A stretch of DNA of 64,000 bases from Promicromonospora iranensis (GTDB taxonomy: Bacteria > Actinomycetota > Actinomycetes > Actinomycetales > Cellulomonadaceae), in assembly GCF_028994805.1 (NCBI RefSeq), contig NZ_JAJQQP010000003.1, positions 95,145 to 159,144 of the forward strand, in the 5' to 3' direction. The notes under the pieces are model-generated. The model was given only the letters and a program-made list of their open reading frames with translations, did no database searches and had not been told where the DNA came from. Shown here piece by piece: positions 61,012 to 64,000 of this stretch. Position 1 is the stretch's first letter; each line of letters begins with the position of its first letter. A program made the translations under genes and the position numbers.

Positions 61012-61950
61012 TCAGCGGGCGTCGGGGACGGCCACGACCTTGCCGCGCAGCTCGCCGGCGGCTGACTGTGCGTGGATCGCGGGCAGCTCGCTCAGCGGGA
61101 CGCGCCGCGCGACGTCGACACGCAGCTCGCCGCTGTCGACCAGGGCAACAAGCTGGGCCAGTTGGTCGACGTCGGCGCGGACGAAGATTCCGGCGGCCCG
61201 CACACCGCGCTCGTCGTCGCTGGGCGTGGGCATCCACGCCGTCGTCGAGGCCACGACACCGCCGTCGCGGACCAGTGCGACCAGAGCCGTGAAATCGTCA
61301 GGGCTGATCGGCGCCAGGTTGAGCAGGACGTCGACGGGCTCGCTCACCGACCCGAGGACGGTGGACGCCGTGTGGTCGATGACCTCGTCAGCCCCGGCAC
61401 CAACGACCGCGTCCCGGCTGCGCGGGCTCGCGGTGGCGATGACGTGGGCACCGGCTCGCTGGGCGAGCTGGACCGCGTAGCCACCCACCGATCCGCCGGC
61501 GCCGGTGATCAGCACGCGCTGACCCTTCTTGAGGCCTGCCGCGTCGAAGAGCGACTGCCAGGCGGTGAGCGCCACCGACGGCAGCGCGGCGGCGTCGGCG
61601 AGGTCGATGCTGGTCGGGGCCTTGACGAGGACGTCGGCGGGGGCGACCACGTACTCCGCGGCGGAGCCGTCCTCCGTCATCGGCAGGAAGCCGACAACCG
61701 CGTCGCCGACCTGGAAGCCGCTCACGTCGTCGCCGACCGTCTCGATGGTGCCGGAGACGTCGTAGCCGGGCACGTGCGGCAGCGTCACCGGGATCGGCAG
61801 GAGGCCGCCGCGGATGCCGTTGTCGGCCGGGTTGAACGCGGAGCCTGCGACGCGGACGAGCACCTGGCCCGCACCGGCGGCGGGCCGGTCGGTGTCCTCG
61901 TAGCGCAGGACCTCGGGGGAGCCGATCTCGTGGAAGCGAACGGTCTTCAT
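61012..61950 (-). CDS. NADP-dependent quinone oxidoreductase-like enzyme (zinc-free MDR)
   Basis: 312 residues. Medium-chain dehydrogenase/reductase with SAFNPADNGIRGG, HVPGYDVSGTIETVGDDVSG and the nucleotide motif ITGAGGSVGGYAVQLA; the structural zinc cysteines are absent, as in quinone oxidoreductases. It is divergent from a MarR regulator, the common layout for a MarR-controlled reductase responding to electrophiles or quinones. Confidence 0.9.
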   Translation of the reverse strand: MKTVRFHEIGSPEVLRYEDTDRPAAGAGQVLVRVAGSAFNPADNGIRGGLLPIPVTLPHVPGYDVSGTIETVGDDVSGFQVGDAVVGFLPMTEDGSAAEYVVAPADVLVKAPTSIDLADAAALPSVALTAWQSLFDAAGLKKGQRVLITGAGGSVGGYAVQLAQRAGAHVIATASPRSRDAVVGAGADEVIDHTASTVLGSVSEPVDVLLNLAPISPDDFTALVALVRDGGVVASTTAWMPTPSDDERGVRAAGIFVRADVDQLAQLVALVDSGELRVDVARRVPLSELPAIHAQSAAGELRGKVVAVPDAR

Positions 61951-62061
61951 GATGGCCTTCTCTCAGTTTGTTGCTTCGGATTCGAAGCATCTGTGAGGAC
62001 CGTAGCACTGCTTCAAGTTCGTAGCAAGTACTTCGAGTTCGCAGCAAGGTAGACTGCGGGC
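61951..62061. promoter_or_regulatory. Divergent MarR operator region
   Basis: Contains the perfect inverted repeat TGCTTCG-GATT-CGAAGCA (61972-61989) and two direct 18-base repeats, CTTCAAGTTCGTAGCAAG (62011-62028) and CTTCGAGTTCGCAGCAAG (62031-62048), with 16 identities and 20-base period. TAGACT at 62050-62055 fits a -10 box whose transcript would start at the marR ATG (62062), a leaderless arrangement. The repeats are probable MarR binding sites controlling both genes. Confidence 0.75.
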
Positions 62062-62562
62062 ATGGCCGATACCCCTCGTTCCTTCGACCCCACCGAGCTG
62101 GGTGCCTACTTCGCACTCATCGAGGTCAGCAGCCTCTTGCGGCACACGGTCGAGCAGCAGCTGCGGGAGGCCGGCGACCTCAGCTACGTGCAGTTCCAGC
62201 TCCTGGCCCGCCTGGGCAACTCGCCCGACGGGAGCTACCGCATGACCGACCTCGCCGACGGCGTCGTCTACAGCCGCAGCGGCCTCACCTATCAGGCCCA
62301 GTCGCTCGAGCAGCGCGGGCTCGTCACGCGCGCACCGTCCCCCGACGACGAGCGCAGCACCACGGTAGCGATCACCGAGCAGGGCAGGGACGTCCTCGCG
62401 AAGGTCTTCCCCGGCCACATCGCGGTGCTCGACGAGCTGCTGTTCGAGCCCCTGGAGCGTGCGGACGTCGAGGCCCTGTTCGACGTGCTGGGCAGGCTCC
62501 GTGACCACATGCGCGCGGCACCCCCGCGTTCCGCGGCGCCGCGCCGACGCAAGACGAGCTGA
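62062..62562 (+). CDS. MarR-family transcriptional regulator
   Basis: 166 residues. The winged HTH is clear: YVQFQLLARLGNSPDGSYRMTDLADGVVYSRSGLTYQAQSLEQRGLVTR, then DDERSTTVAITEQG for the wing. The C-terminus ends in an Arg/Lys-rich tail. No ribosome site precedes the ATG. It is expected to repress itself and the divergent oxidoreductase, releasing DNA when a small ligand or oxidant binds. Confidence 0.9.
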   Translation: MADTPRSFDPTELGAYFALIEVSSLLRHTVEQQLREAGDLSYVQFQLLARLGNSPDGSYRMTDLADGVVYSRSGLTYQAQSLEQRGLVTRAPSPDDERSTTVAITEQGRDVLAKVFPGHIAVLDELLFEPLERADVEALFDVLGRLRDHMRAAPPRSAAPRRRKTS

Positions 62563-62649
62563 GCCGGCGTCCTGCGGCGATGGCCGAGCACGTCGGTGGT
62601 TCCCGCTACCGTGTGCTCCGTTGCCGAAGGCCGAGAGGAAGCGCCACGC

Positions 62650-62700
62650 ATGAGCTGGGACGTCAGTCTGTTCAAGAGCGTTCGGCCGGAGCATCGGTGA
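62650..62700 (+). CDS. 16-codon leader or truncated ORF before the SUKH-like gene
   Basis: ATG 62650 has AGGAAG upstream and opens 16 codons (MSWDVSLFKSVRPEHR). Its TGA overlaps the GTG of the next gene (GTGA). MSWDVSLF is a common N-terminus of other actinobacterial proteins, so this may be what is left of a deleted gene, or a coupling leader. Confidence 0.35.
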   Translation: MSWDVSLFKSVRPEHR

Positions 62701-63431
62701 CCGCTGATCGCTTCGACCTCGCAGCCGAGCTCGTCGCAGCGGCATCGGACCGCTCGTCGGCGTGGCGGTTCGTGGAACGGTTCGCCGAGTACTGGCTCGG
62801 CAAACCGCTGGACGCTGCATCCGGTGTGCCCGCCGAACAGATCGACGCGTGCGAGGCAGACCTGGGCATCCGGCTGCCACCGGCGCTGCGTGAGTTCTAC
62901 GGGCTCTTTGGGCGACGCCGCGATCTGTTCAGCATCCAGGACACGCTGCTCTCCGTCGTCCAGCGAGGGATGTACATCGACGAAGGCGCACTGATCGTTC
63001 GGCACGAGAACCAGGTCGTCTGTCGGTGGGGCATCCTGCTGGAGCATCTGGACCAGGCCGACCCGCCCGTCGTCGTACTGGTCGACCGCGCGGACGAGCG
63101 CCAGGAGCGCTGGGTGCCCTGGACCGAGACTTTCTCCGCCGCGGTGGTCCAGTGGCTGGTCTACGAGTCGTGCATGCGCTCGGGTACCGGTGACCTCGCC
63201 ACGGAGTTCGACAGCCCCGCCGACCTGGTCGAGGTCGCTGCGCGAGCCAGGCCGCTCGCCGTCGCTCCGTTCGCCGTCGGTCATTGGAGCGTGCAGACGG
63301 AGGCGCGTTGGTCTCTCGTCGACGACGTGATCCTGCTGGCCGACGACACGACGATCCTGATGAGCGCACGGTCCAGCCAGGCCGCCGACGCGTTCCGTGA
63401 TCGTTACCCGGCTGACTGGCTTCACGAATAG
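62697..63431 (+). CDS. SMI1/KNR4-like (SUKH) protein
   Basis: 244 residues from GTG 62697. The SUKH-type pattern is present: IDACEADLGIRLPPALREFYGLFGR, SIQDTLLS, then VCRWGILLEH and VPWTETFSAAVVQWLVYES. Members act as immunity or nucleic-acid-regulating proteins. No toxin gene is adjacent, so it may be an orphan immunity gene, or may protect against toxins of neighbours. Confidence 0.65.
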   Translation: MTADRFDLAAELVAAASDRSSAWRFVERFAEYWLGKPLDAASGVPAEQIDACEADLGIRLPPALREFYGLFGRRRDLFSIQDTLLSVVQRGMYIDEGALIVRHENQVVCRWGILLEHLDQADPPVVVLVDRADERQERWVPWTETFSAAVVQWLVYESCMRSGTGDLATEFDSPADLVEVAARARPLAVAPFAVGHWSVQTEARWSLVDDVILLADDTTILMSARSSQAADAFRDRYPADWLHE

Positions 63432-63476
63432 GCGCCCGCCCGTGCGAGGTCCCGCCGGTCGACACAGACTGAAGGC

Positions 63477-63692
63477 ATGGGTGAAAAAGAGTTCCGCGAG
63501 GGCGACGAGGTCACCTGGTCCAGCCACGGGCAGACGGTGCACGGCGAGGTTGTCGAGGAGATCACCGAGGACACCGAGGCCGCTGGTCGGACGGTCCGGG
63601 CCTCGAAGGACGACCCGCAGTACCGCGTACGCAGCGACAAGAGCGGCAAGGACGCCGTCCACAAGCCCTCCGCGCTGGAGGACGACGCATGA
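63477..63692 (+). CDS. DUF2945 (hypervirulence-associated TUDOR-like) protein
   Basis: 71 residues: FREGDEVTWSSHGQTVHGEVVEE and DPQYRVRSDKSGKDAVHKPSAL are the DUF2945 hallmarks, a small SH3/Tudor-like fold. GAAGG precedes the ATG. Its stop overlaps the next start (ATGA), so it is translated with the DUF3140 gene, a pairing I recall as common in actinobacteria. Confidence 0.9.
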   Translation: MGEKEFREGDEVTWSSHGQTVHGEVVEEITEDTEAAGRTVRASKDDPQYRVRSDKSGKDAVHKPSALEDDA

Positions 63693-63997
63693 GCGACGAG
63701 TTCGACGAGGCCGTGAACATGACGGCGAGCGAGCTGGAGCGGTGGCTGCGCAGCGACGAGTCGAAGTCGGTGGGCCAGTCGGACGGCGGCGAGTCGGTCG
63801 GTCACGAGTCCGGCCGTCGCATCGTGCAGCTCCTGCGCACGAAGAAAGGCGACCTGACGGAGGGCGACGAGGCGCACATGCGCAAGGTCGTCGGGTACGT
63901 CCACCGGCACCTCGCTCAGCGCCCGGACGGGGACGTGGAGCACACGCGGTGGCGCTACTCCCTGATGAACTGGGGACACGACCCCCTCAAGGACTGA
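63689..63997 (+). CDS. DUF3140 protein
   Basis: 102 residues: NMTASELERWLRSDESKSVG, GHESGRRIVQLLRTKKGDLTE and WRYSLMNWGHDP match DUF3140, a small helical protein of unknown, probably DNA-related, role. Coupled to the DUF2945 gene by a 4-base overlap. Confidence 0.9.
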   Translation: MSDEFDEAVNMTASELERWLRSDESKSVGQSDGGESVGHESGRRIVQLLRTKKGDLTEGDEAHMRKVVGYVHRHLAQRPDGDVEHTRWRYSLMNWGHDPLKD

Positions 63998-64000
63998 CTC

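Overview
The window is from a high-GC actinobacterium. Evidence: strongly GC-biased third codon positions, a leuCD locus with a divergent IclR-type regulator (the NdgR/LtbR arrangement), F420-type luciferase-like and NmrA-like enzymes, a T7SS-signal polymorphic toxin, and start codons just downstream of -10 boxes (leaderless promoters). A Micrococcales genus near the Promicromonosporaceae is my guess; no rRNA or tRNA gene was seen to settle it.

Region 1 (1-10 kb) is mostly core: a PH-domain membrane protein, a small membrane protein, IclR regulator // leuC-leuD, an OafA-type acyltransferase with a broken copy of its own 3' end beside it, a luciferase-like oxidoreductase, ribonuclease HI and dihydrolipoyl dehydrogenase. 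Region 2 (10.3-25 kb) is a toxin/immunity and accessory zone: a T7SS-signal/Hint toxin with a probable immunity gene, a small CPCC gene pair, a PrsW-like membrane protease fused to a C-terminal nuclease with a SUKH/SMI1 immunity gene, a 48-residue Trp/Lys/Arg repeat peptide, a lipoprotein, a duplicated-domain membrane protein, a truncated GNAT gene, and DUF4253, DUF1330 and DUF4291 genes. Region 3 (25.4-32 kb) holds atypical cysteinyl- and tyrosyl-tRNA synthetases with a truncated HAD gene, a frameshifted HAD gene, and an HTH regulator next to a stand-alone paralogue of its own sensor domain.

Region 4 (32.3-57 kb) is a genome-defence island. It opens with an EVE + DUF3883 nuclease, a glycine-rich hydrophobic protein and a putative zinc protein, followed by a fossil SNF2-helicase fragment, a coiled-coil protein and an IS3-family remnant. 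Then comes a Swt1-type HEPN ribonuclease, convergent with a five-gene, minus-strand operon joined end to end by 4-base overlaps or zero spacing: SNF2-like helicase, DUF4391, type III Mod methyltransferase, type III Res helicase/nuclease, and a DUF262-DUF1524 (GmrSD-like) HNH nuclease. Upstream lies a second operon: a 28-codon ORF, translationally coupled to a large DrmD/RapA-like SNF2 helicase, followed by a short HelD/HelR-like UvrD ATPase. I read operon 1 as an expanded type III restriction system with two different nucleases; whether operon 2 and the HEPN gene belong to the same system is inference. Two unrecognised coupled genes close the island.

Region 5 (57.5-64 kb) has a DUF4839 membrane protein, an NmrA-like protein, an alpha/beta hydrolase and a quinone-oxidoreductase-like enzyme divergent from a MarR regulator with clear operator repeats, a SUKH-like protein, and coupled DUF2945 and DUF3140 genes. 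No CRISPR array, phage structural module, origin or attachment site was found.
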